Shown here: positions 20,419-28,433 of the stretch, piece by piece | Layout: the number at the start of each line of letters is the position of its first letter | How positions within the stretch are numbered: the stretch's first letter is position 1 | Translations under genes and position numbers: made by a program | The notes under the pieces: model-generated | What the model saw: the letters and a program-made list of their open reading frames with translations, nothing else | What the model was told of the DNA's origin: nothing | The model's database searches: none | Source of the DNA: Streptomyces qinzhouensis | GTDB lineage: Bacteria; Actinomycetota; Actinomycetes; Streptomycetales; Streptomycetaceae | DNA length: 64,000 nt | Reading direction: 5' to 3' | Assembly (NCBI RefSeq): GCF_007856155.1 | Contig: NZ_CP042266.1 | Location: 186,001-250,000, forward strand

Positions 20419-21378
20419 TCAGCCTCCACTCAGCGTCGTGGTCCGCGCGCCGGTCGCGCCGACCGAGTCAAGAAAAGCGCCCAGCACCTGTGTGAAGCGT
20501 TCCGGCTCCTCAAAGTGCGGGGCATGGCTGGAGTCCTCGAAGATCTCCCAGCGGGCATTCGGAATAAGCTCCTGGAAAGGCCGGACCGCGGCCGGGGTGG
20601 CCTCGTCGTGACGGCCCGAGATGACCAGCGTGGGCACACTGATCCGGGGCAGCCCCTCGATGACCGACCAGTCACGCAGGCTGCCGGTGACACTGAACTC
20701 GTTGGGACCGTTCATCGTGTGATAGACCGTCGGGTTCATATTTGTCTCGATGAACGTGGCCATCAACGGCGCGGGCATCGGGTCCAGACGGCAGAAATGC
20801 CGACCGTAGAAAACGAGCATCGCTTCGAGATACTCGTCACTCCCGGTCGTCCCCGCCGCCTCGTGCCGCCGCAGGGTGGCATCGACACCGGCCGGGAGCC
20901 GGTCCCGGAGCACATCCATCTCCGCCCGCCACAACGGGTATGAAGCGGGGGCGTTCGCGATGACCAGCCCACGCAATCCGGCCGGGGCGGCCGACGCGTG
21001 CGCGGCGGCGAGCATCCCGCCCCACGACTGCCCGAACAACACATAATCGTCCGCGACCCCCAATTGGGCCAACAGATTGTCGAGCTCCTCGAGAAACAAT
21101 TCAGGAGTCCAGAAACCCGGATCGGCACCCGGCACATGGGACGAGCCACCATTCCCGATCTGGTCGTAGTGCACTACCGGGCATCCCCGCTCCGCGAACT
21201 CCGCCAAAGGCAACAGATAGTCATGCGTGGCACCCGGCCCACCATGAACCACCACCAACACCGGACCGCCCGAATCGGCCCGCCCTGTCACCCGGTACCA
21301 GGTCACAAACTCCCCGAACGACACCACCCCCTTCACCACAACCCCAGAGCCGGACCCAGACACAGACACCCTCCCCAC
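20419..21378 (-). CDS. Proline-iminopeptidase-type alpha/beta hydrolase (VinJ-like aminopeptidase candidate)
   Basis: Cytoplasmic serine peptidase of family S33, about 319 aa. Visible motifs are the oxyanion-hole HGGPG at 45-49, the nucleophile elbow GQSWGG with S118, a late Asp in SGRHDE and the His in SSHAPHF. The TWYRVTG and NEFSVTGSLRDW segments are typical of the L-amino-acid amidase/tricorn F1 branch. In macrolactam pathways such as vicenistatin, a member of this family (VinJ) cleaves an aminoacyl cap from the amino-polyketide before cyclisation. Its stop lies 7 nt before the PKS ATG, so the two are co-transcribed and probably translationally coupled. The longest frame starts at GTG 21378, but GTG 21363 is preceded by GGGGAGG at 6 nt and is the likelier start. 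A generic peptidase or type II thioesterase-like role is the alternative. Confidence 0.9.
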   Translation of the reverse strand: MGRVSVSGSGSGVVVKGVVSFGEFVTWYRVTGRADSGGPVLVVVHGGPGATHDYLLPLAEFAERGCPVVHYDQIGNGGSSHVPGADPGFWTPELFLEELDNLLAQLGVADDYVLFGQSWGGMLAAAHASAAPAGLRGLVIANAPASYPLWRAEMDVLRDRLPAGVDATLRRHEAAGTTGSDEYLEAMLVFYGRHFCRLDPMPAPLMATFIETNMNPTVYHTMNGPNEFSVTGSLRDWSVIEGLPRISVPTLVISGRHDEATPAAVRPFQELIPNARWEIFEDSSHAPHFEEPERFTQVLGAFLDSVGATGARTTTLSGG

Positions 21379-21706
21379 GCAGAGAACACAGAGGACACAG
21401 AGGACACAGGCACAGGACGCCGTTCACCAAAGCGGCACAGACCAGAGACGGACACGGACACCACCGGACAGAGACAGAGACAGAGACAGAGGCACAGGCA
21501 CCGGAGCCCCGGACATCCGGACACCCCCGCACCACAACCCCGCTCGCACCCGACGACCACTCCTCAGGACCGTAAACACCGCCGAAAACACCCCCCAACC
21601 CCCAACACCCCCTAACCCCCGGACCACCACCCCACAACAACCCACCCCACCAACCACCCAACCCGGCCCAAACCTGCAGGCAGGGCGGCCAAGTAAGATC
21701 AACTTC
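21379..21706. promoter_or_regulatory. Divergent intergenic region with low-complexity tracts
   Basis: It separates the PKS operon from the rightward gene at 21707 and should hold both promoters. The plus strand is unusually poor in T and G. At 21380-21410 it carries GAGGACACA-like repeats, and at about 21471-21500 repeated GACAGA units. From about 21580 to 21670 it is a C/A-rich tract of ACCACC and CCAACC type. No clear -35/-10 pair was identified on the minus strand. TAAGAT at 21694-21699 could be a -10 for the rightward gene. Confidence 0.5.
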
Positions 21707-22846
21707 ATGCCTTGGATACGACGCCGTTCACGTCACGCCGAGCCGCCTGCGGAGCGCCTGCCCGACCTTGAGTTCCTCTCCCTCGTGAGGGCGAGTCTTG
21801 AGGCGTCCGCACCTGGCGTGACGCTGGGCGCCGAGCTCAAGGGCAATTCGCTGATCAGTCCGCGCGGATGGGCGGTCTCCGTGGCACCGCCCCGCCATGG
21901 GGGCGGGCATCATTACGACCTCGTCGCACTGCCGGACGTGAGTGTCCAGCCGGACGTGCCGTGTTTCCTGGACTGTGTCGTGGCGATGACCGAGGATCCC
22001 CGGCAGGCGGCCGAGGCGTGGGTACAGACAGCCGGTGCATGCCTGCTTGAGCTCCTCGACCCGCGTGAGCACTTCGCGAGCCACGCGGGCCCCGATCACG
22101 AGCACGGCGTTCCCGGCTGGAACTCGATCACCTCCGGCGCAGTGGGGTTCGGGCTCGATGCCGATGAGAACCGTAAAATGCAGACCGCTCTACTGAACGC
22201 GAATGTGCTGCACCGCATCTCGGACACATTCACCGAGGATCTGGAATCGCCGTTCTTCAATGGAGTCACGGTCTTTTACGGCGGGCGACCCGGCGCGATG
22301 GAGGCCGAGATCCGCGTGAACGGGGAGCGCCACGATGCCGCCTCGGTCGCGATGGCGGCTCTGGACCTCCCCGAGCCGGCGACATTCACGGCGGTTCGCT
22401 ACTACGCCCTGTTGCTCCCGGTACCGGCCGGCGGCGGGGAGCCGGACTTCCCGCCTTCCAGCCCCGCCCTCCCCTACCCCCTCTCCGACCCGGACTCCCA
22501 CTCCCACTGTCACTCCCACGGTGCGACTCATGACTGTGGCGAGCACCTCGACCCGGAGCACCCCGGTTTCGAACTGCCCCTGCCCCACCTGATCGCCGAA
22601 CTCACCGAGGAGGAACGTGCGCGGCGCGTGAGAGTGAGCAATGAGGTGATCATGGTTGCCGAGGGGGTGGGCAACTTCCTCAAGGTGCGTCTCCCGGTCC
22701 GGCTCGACGACGGACGCACGGTGGTCTACCTCGCCTGGATCTATCTGAACGCCGCAGTGATCGGGGAGTTCAACGAAAGGGTTCACAACGGCACCCTGGC
22801 AGGCCATCGGTTCGAGGGTCTGCTGTGCAACGCCATCGGGCCGTGA
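21707..22846 (+). CDS. DUF6348-like protein, apparently interrupted by an in-frame TGA
   Basis: 379 aa to the first stop. The N-terminal about 220 residues resemble the DUF6348 type of uncharacterised actinomycete protein. A Pro/Ser/His-rich linker around 245-275 (DSHSHCHSHG) leads to a C-terminal part that looks like a second, DUF2199-like domain. No catalytic motif is recognised. After the TGA at 22844-22846 the same frame stays open for 59 codons with normal Streptomyces codon use, ending at TGA 23024-23026, which suggests a nonsense mutation or readthrough in a protein of about 439 aa. No strong Shine-Dalgarno is visible. It is transcribed away from the PKS operon. Function unknown. Confidence 0.75.
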   Translation: MPWIRRRSRHAEPPAERLPDLEFLSLVRASLEASAPGVTLGAELKGNSLISPRGWAVSVAPPRHGGGHHYDLVALPDVSVQPDVPCFLDCVVAMTEDPRQAAEAWVQTAGACLLELLDPREHFASHAGPDHEHGVPGWNSITSGAVGFGLDADENRKMQTALLNANVLHRISDTFTEDLESPFFNGVTVFYGGRPGAMEAEIRVNGERHDAASVAMAALDLPEPATFTAVRYYALLLPVPAGGGEPDFPPSSPALPYPLSDPDSHSHCHSHGATHDCGEHLDPEHPGFELPLPHLIAELTEEERARRVRVSNEVIMVAEGVGNFLKVRLPVRLDDGRTVVYLAWIYLNAAVIGEFNERVHNGTLAGHRFEGLLCNAIGP

Positions 22847-23110
22847 GGCGAGGAAGTACTGCGCGCGCCCGTCGTCCTGGGAGGCCAGCACATCAACGAG
22901 AACGGAACGGTCCGTTACTCCGATGTGCTCGAATCCAGCGACCCACTGTTGAGCAGGGTCCTGACCGAGGTCTGGCCCTCCGAGTTCGTACTCGGCGACC
23001 GCGACCCTCGTCAGGACTCGAGCTGACGGTCGGCGACCCGACACGCAATCGCCGGTGGTACGGATCCCGGGGCCGGGAGCCTTCGAGGATCGCGGTCGGT
23101 CGGTCCGTCC

Positions 23111-24028
23111 CTACGGCTGCGTGATCCGGTCGTGGAGCCAGGACTCGACGCTCCTGAGCGCGGTCCTGGCGATCGCCGTGGGATGACCCGTAAAGCCATG
23201 GGGTGACTCGGGGTACACCTGGAGCTCCACGTCGTTTCCGGCGGCCGACAACCGACCGGCCAGCGACAGATTGTCTTCCAGCAACACGTCCGTGCTTCCG
23301 ACGATCAGCAGCGTCGGGGGAAGCCCGCGCAGCATGCCGTAGACGGGAGAGATATCGGGCACAGTGCGGTCTTCCACCTGGCCGGCATAGGCCTGGATGA
23401 AGTACTCGTCCGCGATGCGGCGACCGGCCGGGGTGCGGGCACTCAAATCGTAGGCTCCGAACTGGAGTGCGGCGCCGGTGAATCCGCCAACGGCACCTCT
23501 GTCTCTGAGCCGGAGCAGGGTCGCCAAGGCGAGGGTGGCTCCGGCGGAACTCCCGCCGATCGCGAGTCGGGACGTTCCGAAGCGGGCCTGGGCCTCTTCG
23601 ACGAGCCAGAGCGCCGCGGCCTCACAGTCGTCGGGGGCCGCCGGCCAGGGGTGCTCGGGGGCCAGCCGGTAGTCGACGCTGACCACGGCGATGCGCAGGC
23701 CGTCTGCGAGCTCGCGGTTGCGTCCGTCTCCTCTCGCCGCGGAGTCCATGTAGAAGCCACCGCCGTGTATGTCCAGGTAGACGCCTTGCGGCGGACCGTC
23801 GGCAGGAGTGAAGATCCGGACGGGTACGGCCGCTCCCGCGGCTTCGATCGTCTCTTCGACGGCCGGCGGATCGGCGGGACAGGGAACGGACCTCCTCGTC
23901 CGTGCCTCCTCCAGCTCCTCCGGTGTGCCGGGGCCCCGGCCTGCCGCCCTCGATCTGTAGAAGTCACGAGCTTCGTCGACCTGCTCCACCGGCACATCGG
24001 CGAACAGCGCATCCAGCGCGAATCGCAC
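23111..24028 (-). CDS. Alpha/beta hydrolase, hormone-sensitive-lipase family esterase
   Basis: 305-aa carboxylester hydrolase of the HSL (GDSAG-type) family, expected to cleave short-chain esters in the cytoplasm. The oxyanion motif HGGGF lies near residue 89. The nucleophile is in GGSSAG, a variant of GDSAG. An Asp in the STDVLLEDN segment and the His in SPHGF complete the triad. The length is normal for the family and no signal peptide is seen. The GTG start at 24028 has GAGGAG 5 nt upstream. It is followed by unrelated sequence on the same strand. Natural substrate unknown. Confidence 0.85.
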   Translation of the reverse strand: MRFALDALFADVPVEQVDEARDFYRSRAAGRGPGTPEELEEARTRRSVPCPADPPAVEETIEAAGAAVPVRIFTPADGPPQGVYLDIHGGGFYMDSAARGDGRNRELADGLRIAVVSVDYRLAPEHPWPAAPDDCEAAALWLVEEAQARFGTSRLAIGGSSAGATLALATLLRLRDRGAVGGFTGAALQFGAYDLSARTPAGRRIADEYFIQAYAGQVEDRTVPDISPVYGMLRGLPPTLLIVGSTDVLLEDNLSLAGRLSAAGNDVELQVYPESPHGFTGHPTAIARTALRSVESWLHDRITQP

Positions 24029-24124
24029 GCACTCTCCTCATCGCTCGGATCTCATGGAAGTCTCCCGGTGTGTTACCGCCGAGGCGGTCTCCGGCCCTCC
24101 CGGCACCCGGCACGGCTCCGGGTG

Positions 24125-24865
24125 TCAGGACAGGGCGAGGACACAGAACTCGTGGCCCTCCGGGTCGACCAGGCACGTCCACGGGGCGTCGCCCTGGCCG
24201 ACGTCGAGGTCGGTGGCGCCGAGGGCTCGCAGCCGGGCCACCTCGGCCGCCTTGTCGTCACCGGGGTAGGGCAGCAGGTCGAGATGGACACGGTCCGGCA
24301 CCGTCTTCACGTCGGGCGTGCGCAGGAACTCGAGATACGGGCCGACCCCCTTGGCGGAGCGCAGAGTCGCATGATCGTCGGTCACCTCGTGCAGGGTCCA
24401 GTCCATCGCCTCCCCCCAGAACCGGGCCATGGCCCGCGGATCGACGCAGTCGACGACGATCGCCGCGATCGGCCCGGTGTCCCGGTACATCTCCCTGGGC
24501 TCCAGCACACAGAACTCGTTGCCCTCGGGATCGGCGAGGACCGTCCACGGCACGGTGCCCTGGCCCACCTGGGCGGATGTTGCGCCGAGAGCTCGGAGTC
24601 GGGCGGTCAACTCGGCCTGATGGGCCGCGGAGGTGGTGGCAAGATCGAGGTGCACCCGGTTCTTCGTCGTTGTCTTCGGTTCCGGGACGGGAACGATATC
24701 GACGCAGACTGCCACCGGGTCCGGCCAGACGAGGCCGCCGGCGGGTCCGACGTAGATGGTCGCACCGGGGCTGTAGGCGCTCCAGCCGAGTGCCTCCGCC
24801 CAGAACCGGCCGACCGCCGAGCAGTTCCTTGCCTTGATGTTCACCTGTACGGGTCGCAGTGCCAT
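24125..24865 (-). CDS. Two-domain VOC (glyoxalase/bleomycin-resistance fold) protein
   Basis: About 246 aa made of two tandem VOC repeats. Each repeat ends in an ADPEGNEFCVLE or VDPEGHEFCVLA motif and contains RVHLDL, the usual metal-side strand. The second half (DDHATLRSAKGVGPYLEFL) is the more canonical. This group is usually annotated as glyoxalase or glyoxalase-like; the substrate cannot be told. ATG 24865 is chosen because AGGA lies 8 nt upstream and the conserved fold starts at once (ALRPVQVNIKAR). The frame could extend to 24895. It sits just upstream of the esterase gene on the same strand, with about 100 nt between them. Confidence 0.85.
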   Translation of the reverse strand: MALRPVQVNIKARNCSAVGRFWAEALGWSAYSPGATIYVGPAGGLVWPDPVAVCVDIVPVPEPKTTTKNRVHLDLATTSAAHQAELTARLRALGATSAQVGQGTVPWTVLADPEGNEFCVLEPREMYRDTGPIAAIVVDCVDPRAMARFWGEAMDWTLHEVTDDHATLRSAKGVGPYLEFLRTPDVKTVPDRVHLDLLPYPGDDKAAEVARLRALGATDLDVGQGDAPWTCLVDPEGHEFCVLALS

Positions 24866-24964
24866 GCCGACGATCCTATGCACTCGCTCCGCCACGGCAT
24901 CCGAACGGCCGGAGGTGTACGGCGCTGGACGTTCGCACCGTCGTCACGGTCGGCGCGGGGCGTT

Positions 24965-25828
24965 TCAGGCCATGGGCAGGTCGCTGTGGAGCAGATGGTG
25001 GTCCGAGTACGAACTGGGTTGCATTCCGTGGCGGAGCGGGGTCATTCCGCGCAGGAAGACATAGTCGAATTTCCTCTCCCAGTCCGTCGAGGCCTTGCAG
25101 ACGCCGAGGGACGAGGGAAGGCACCGGGGGTCCGTATCCGCCGCCAGTGCCCAGATGCCGGCGAGTTCGGGGGCGTCCGGTACGGCGTTGAAATCGCCGA
25201 GGACGATCGCACGGCCGTGCCGGGCGATCTCCGCGGCGAGGACGCGGGTCTGGCCCGCCCTGACCGATTCCTGGCGCCGCTGGGCGAGGTGGGTGTTGAA
25301 GACCCGGACGGACCGGCCGCCCACCGTGGTGGTGACCGCCAGGTATCCGCGGTCCTCGGATCCGCCGTCGGGGTACTCCACGTTCGTGCGGTCCGTCATC
25401 GGCGCCGCCGAGAGGATCGCCTGGCCGAAGCCTCCGGGGCTCCAGGGGGCTCCCCCGCAGCGGCGTCGGTTCCGGAGGACCGACCCGTACTCGACGTGGT
25501 AGACGAGCCCGTGGCGGTACTTCAGATAGTCCCGGATGCTCTCGACGTCCCGCACGCACGCTTCCTGCAGGCCGATGACCTGGGGCGCGTATCTCGCGAT
25601 GTCCGCCGCCCGGCCGGCGTTGCTCGCTTTGCAGGGGTTGCAGATGTTCCACGTCATGACCCGGTTCGGTACGACCTCCTTGACCGCGCCGGCGGGCAGT
25701 GGCTTCGCGGTCAGGGCATCGCCCGGTGCGCTGGGCCCGATCAGCACGATGCAGACCACGGTCATGGCGCCCGCGAGCAACCTCATGCCCCTGACGAACA
25801 CCATCGCCTCCTCACTGTGTGCCCTCAT
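24965..25828 (-). CDS. Secreted endonuclease/exonuclease/phosphatase-family protein
   Basis: A metal-dependent phosphodiesterase fold of the DNase I-like superfamily. Motifs in order are RVMTWNICNP (N-terminal strand with Asn), the metal-binding Glu in IGLQEACV, FNTHLAQRR, ILGDFNAVPD-like VLGDFNAVPD, and the terminal SYSDHHLLHSD carrying the catalytic Asp-His. The N-terminus has a hydrophobic core (LLAGAMTVVCIVLIG) ending in small residues, a Sec signal peptide, so the enzyme is probably extracellular. The start is uncertain: ATG 25828 and ATG 25804 both precede the signal, and a GAGGAGG just before 25804 could also serve GTG 25801. Nucleic acid or phospho-ester scavenging is plausible; the substrate is not known. 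Confidence 0.85.
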   Translation of the reverse strand: MRAHSEEAMVFVRGMRLLAGAMTVVCIVLIGPSAPGDALTAKPLPAGAVKEVVPNRVMTWNICNPCKASNAGRAADIARYAPQVIGLQEACVRDVESIRDYLKYRHGLVYHVEYGSVLRNRRRCGGAPWSPGGFGQAILSAAPMTDRTNVEYPDGGSEDRGYLAVTTTVGGRSVRVFNTHLAQRRQESVRAGQTRVLAAEIARHGRAIVLGDFNAVPDAPELAGIWALAADTDPRCLPSSLGVCKASTDWERKFDYVFLRGMTPLRHGMQPSSYSDHHLLHSDLPMA

Positions 25829-25974
25829 GGCACCCGACCCCGTTCCTGCAGAGATTATGGGACGGCGTTGCCCGGCAGCACACGCGGTATGCGGATTGCC
25901 GGTGCGGTGCCCGGCGGGGCAGCGGCGACGGTGCTTCCGTGACGGCACATCCTGAACTCTTCACAGACTGGTTC

Positions 25975-26007
25975 CGGATCCAGAGCGGATCCAGAGCGGA
26001 TCCAGAG
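25975..26007. repeat. Three perfect 11-bp tandem repeats (CGGATCCAGAG)
   Basis: Three head-to-tail copies of CGGATCCAGAG, one per helical turn, each holding the palindrome GGATCC. They lie between the leftward nuclease gene and the rightward Nudix gene. Confidence 0.9.
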
Positions 26008-26209
26008 CGGGTACTGACCCGCCGCGTTATCCAGCACGGTCGAGGCGGGTGGCGCCGTCGTACGGGAGGGGTGCCGGTACGGAGCGGCGGCGGCCGGCGC
26101 GTGCCGCTCGTTCCGGAACGGCTCCCTGACCGGCGGGGGCATACTGCTGTCGGCTCATCTGTCCGAAGAAGCCCTGGCCGAACGGCCGACGACTGATCAT
26201 GATGGTTCC

Positions 26210-26716
26210 GTGACGGACAACGCCGGAACGGTTCGCCCCAGAATCCGCGTCGCTGCCTATGTGGTCAGGCAGCGGGACGAACCCGGGTTGCTGGTCTTCG
26301 ACCATGTCGGCCTGCCGGAGGCCGGGACGCAGGTGCCGGCCGGTGGTGTCGGGCCGGGTGAGAGCCTGGAGGAAGCGGTGCTCCGGGAGGTGTTCGAAGA
26401 GACGGGGCTCCGGGTGACCGTCGTCCGGCAGATCGCCACGGAGAACCGGCCCCATCCCGGAACGGGGCTGCCGCGACGGACGACCTTCTTCTATCTCCGG
26501 GTCCCTGCGGAGACTCCCGACGCCTGGGTGCACCGGGTCCGCGGCGACGGTGAGGACGACGGCCTGACTTTCGACTGCCGGTTTCTCCCGCTCCCGCTGG
26601 AACGGCCGCTGGCCGATGCGCAGGACACCTGGCTGGGGTGCGTCGACAGACGCTGGACCACGGCCGCCGGCGGAGCGCACGGCGTACCGCGTGGGCGGGC
26701 CACCGCCTCGGGCTGA
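26210..26716 (+). CDS. Nudix hydrolase
   Basis: 168-aa pyrophosphohydrolase that cleaves nucleoside-diphosphate-linked compounds. The Nudix box is complete: G45, E51, R59-E60, E63-E64 and G66 match Gx5Ex7REUxEExGU. The first strand (IRVAAYVVRQRDEPGLLVF) and the VPAGGV lead-in are typical of MutT-like folds. The C-terminal tail past residue 150 is Gly/Arg-rich and not conserved-looking. The start is GTG 26210 with only a weak Shine-Dalgarno. The gene converges on the tyrosinase operon 19 nt downstream. Substrate unknown. Confidence 0.88.
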   Translation: MTDNAGTVRPRIRVAAYVVRQRDEPGLLVFDHVGLPEAGTQVPAGGVGPGESLEEAVLREVFEETGLRVTVVRQIATENRPHPGTGLPRRTTFFYLRVPAETPDAWVHRVRGDGEDDGLTFDCRFLPLPLERPLADAQDTWLGCVDRRWTTAAGGAHGVPRGRATASG

Positions 26717-26735
26717 GGCGGTGGCCCGGTGCGGG

Positions 26736-27560
26736 TCAGACGTAGATGTAGAACTGGGTGTGGTCCAGCACGCTCTGGGGGGTGGTGTTGGGCCAGGGCG
26801 GCATGGTCTCGTTGAGGTCGATCACATCGGGGGTGGCAGCGGCCGGAAGGTACTCGGCGCTGGTCGGGTGGAGGGCGTGCCAGTCGGCCCAGAGCTTGTC
26901 GACGAAGGCGTGGTGGAGCCAGAACACCGGGTCGTTCGGGGAGACGCTGGTCTCCATCTGGCCCCAGATCCAGGTGTGGACCCGGTTGTGCATGCTCATA
27001 TAGCCGTCGGAGCCTTCGAGCGCGGAGCGGAAGCCGGCCGTGCCGCTGCTGAAGGGGGCGGAATCGTAGGTGGGGATGGCGAGGGCGGCGTCGACCTGGG
27101 CCCGGGTCGGCAGGGTGGGGACCCGGTATCCGAGGTTACGGGCGAGGAAGGGACGGCTGTCGACCTGGATGTTGATGTTCCAGTTGCCGGCGGAGTAGGC
27201 GAAGGGGCCGTCCATGACCTGGTCGTCCAGGGGACGTCCGGTGCCGCCGAGGAAGTCCGGGGCCCAGATGGAGGAGCCGACGGTGTTGTCGGCGGTCCAG
27301 TCCCAGTAGGGAATCGACACCTGCGGGTTGATCTTCTTGAGCTCCCGCTCGAAGTCGATGAGGTACTTGCGGTGCCAGGGGAGGAACGACGGGCCGAAGT
27401 GGCCCACGTATATCCCGGTGTTCATGTCCAGTGCGAACCGGAGGCGGTGGGCGGCGACGAACTCGTCGTAGATGCCCCTGCGCTTGACCTCCAGTACGGC
27501 GTCGACGAACGCCTTCTTCTCCGCGGCGGTGAGGTTCGCCTGATTCTTCCGTACGGTCAT
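26736..27560 (-). CDS. melC2: Tyrosinase, type-3 copper monooxygenase
   Basis: 274-aa apotyrosinase that hydroxylates monophenols and oxidises catechols to quinones in melanin formation. CuA ligands H38, H54 and H63 are at exactly the positions known for Streptomyces tyrosinases. The CuB ligands are in MHNRVH and WLHHAF. There is no signal peptide: the enzyme is secreted as a complex with its caddie MelC1, encoded 17 nt upstream. The ATG at 27560 follows GGGAG at 9 nt. Length and all copper ligands are intact, so the enzyme should be active. Confidence 0.97.
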   Translation of the reverse strand: MTVRKNQANLTAAEKKAFVDAVLEVKRRGIYDEFVAAHRLRFALDMNTGIYVGHFGPSFLPWHRKYLIDFERELKKINPQVSIPYWDWTADNTVGSSIWAPDFLGGTGRPLDDQVMDGPFAYSAGNWNINIQVDSRPFLARNLGYRVPTLPTRAQVDAALAIPTYDSAPFSSGTAGFRSALEGSDGYMSMHNRVHTWIWGQMETSVSPNDPVFWLHHAFVDKLWADWHALHPTSAEYLPAAATPDVIDLNETMPPWPNTTPQSVLDHTQFYIYV

Positions 27561-27577
27561 GGCTGACTGCTCCCGGC

Positions 27578-27985
27578 TCAGACGGTGGGGTCGAAGGGGA
27601 CGACTGCGGCGCCCTTGAGGCTGATGACCGCGGTGCGCGCGGCGTCGAGAGGGGTCCGGAATCTCTCGTAGTGGTTGATCGAGCTGCTCCAGCCGGTCTT
27701 TCCGTGGTGCATGACATGGAGTTCGCGGCCGTCGATCAGCACGCGGTAGGTGGCGCCGTGGCCGGCGCGGGCATGGGCATGGTGCTCGCCCTCGACGGGC
27801 AGACCCTGGATACGGCGCCCCTGGTAGACCTCGTCGAAGGGCGCGGGCCCCGCGGATTTGGCTCCGTGTGCGGCGGCCTCGGGCTGTGCGCTGTCGGCGG
27901 TTGCGGTAGCGACGCCGACGAGCGCGGTGCCCGCGGCTACGCCGGTCACGGCCCCGATGGCCTGCCGACGGGTGAATCCGGACAT
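27578..27985 (-). CDS. melC1: Tyrosinase cofactor/caddie protein MelC1
   Basis: 135-aa partner that delivers copper to MelC2 and carries it through the Tat pathway. The N-terminus has a twin-arginine signal (FTRRQAIGAVTG) with an Ala/Gly-rich hydrophobic core and a cleavage region near ATADS. Copper-handling His residues are clustered in GEHHAHARAGHG and ELHVMHHG. The conserved SSSINHYERF segment supplies the Tyr that mimics substrate in the MelC2 active site. The ATG at 27985 has AGGGGG about 10 nt upstream. It forms an operon with melC2. Confidence 0.95.
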   Translation of the reverse strand: MSGFTRRQAIGAVTGVAAGTALVGVATATADSAQPEAAAHGAKSAGPAPFDEVYQGRRIQGLPVEGEHHAHARAGHGATYRVLIDGRELHVMHHGKTGWSSSINHYERFRTPLDAARTAVISLKGAAVVPFDPTV

Positions 27986-28433
27986 GGCGGATGAACCCCC
28001 TGAACATGGCTGAGGCGGCCCCCCAGGCTGATTGCGGGCCGCCGTGATCATCTGTACCCGGAAGGGGGCCTCCGCAGAAGCACCACACATTCGGTTGGCT
28101 GCCATACGGACACGTTTCCGCAGGCCACGCGGGGCACGTCCGGCCCCGATCTCACTGCGCGTCAGGGTTCAACGATCATGATCCGAAGATTTCCTGGTAC
28201 ATGTACCGCATTTGTGAAGATCTTTTCGGAGTGCCGGGGGCAACCGGGGCTCGAGGACACGCATCGAACACGGCCGGAAACAGCGGCATCCGAAGGCAAC
28301 CCTCGGTCCGGCAGGGGCGTTTGCGGGAGCGCACACAAGGGCCACCGGGCGCCCGGTGACCGTGTCGGCAGGCCGTTTGACCAGCGGGCGCATATCACGC
28401 CGTCACCGTCGGTTCCCGAACCGGCGCGCCGGC
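27986..28433. promoter_or_regulatory. melC upstream region with AT-rich island and three palindromes
   Basis: A gene-free stretch of about 450 bp. Between 28170 and 28230 the base composition turns AT-rich and carries GATCATGATC (28174-28183), GGTACATGTACC (28196-28207) and AAGATCTT (28217-28224), all perfect palindromes. Their position upstream of melC1 suggests operators or a promoter. The remainder shows no coding signal that I trust. Confidence 0.45.

Noticed and set aside
21379..21706. CRISPR array or satellite in the repetitive intergenic block
   Set aside because: The repeats are short and irregular, with no constant-length spacers and no cas genes nearby.
26616..27566. Plus-strand open frame opposite the tyrosinase genes
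   Set aside because: MelC2 with all copper ligands is encoded on the other strand. The plus-strand product is a Gly/Val-rich shadow.
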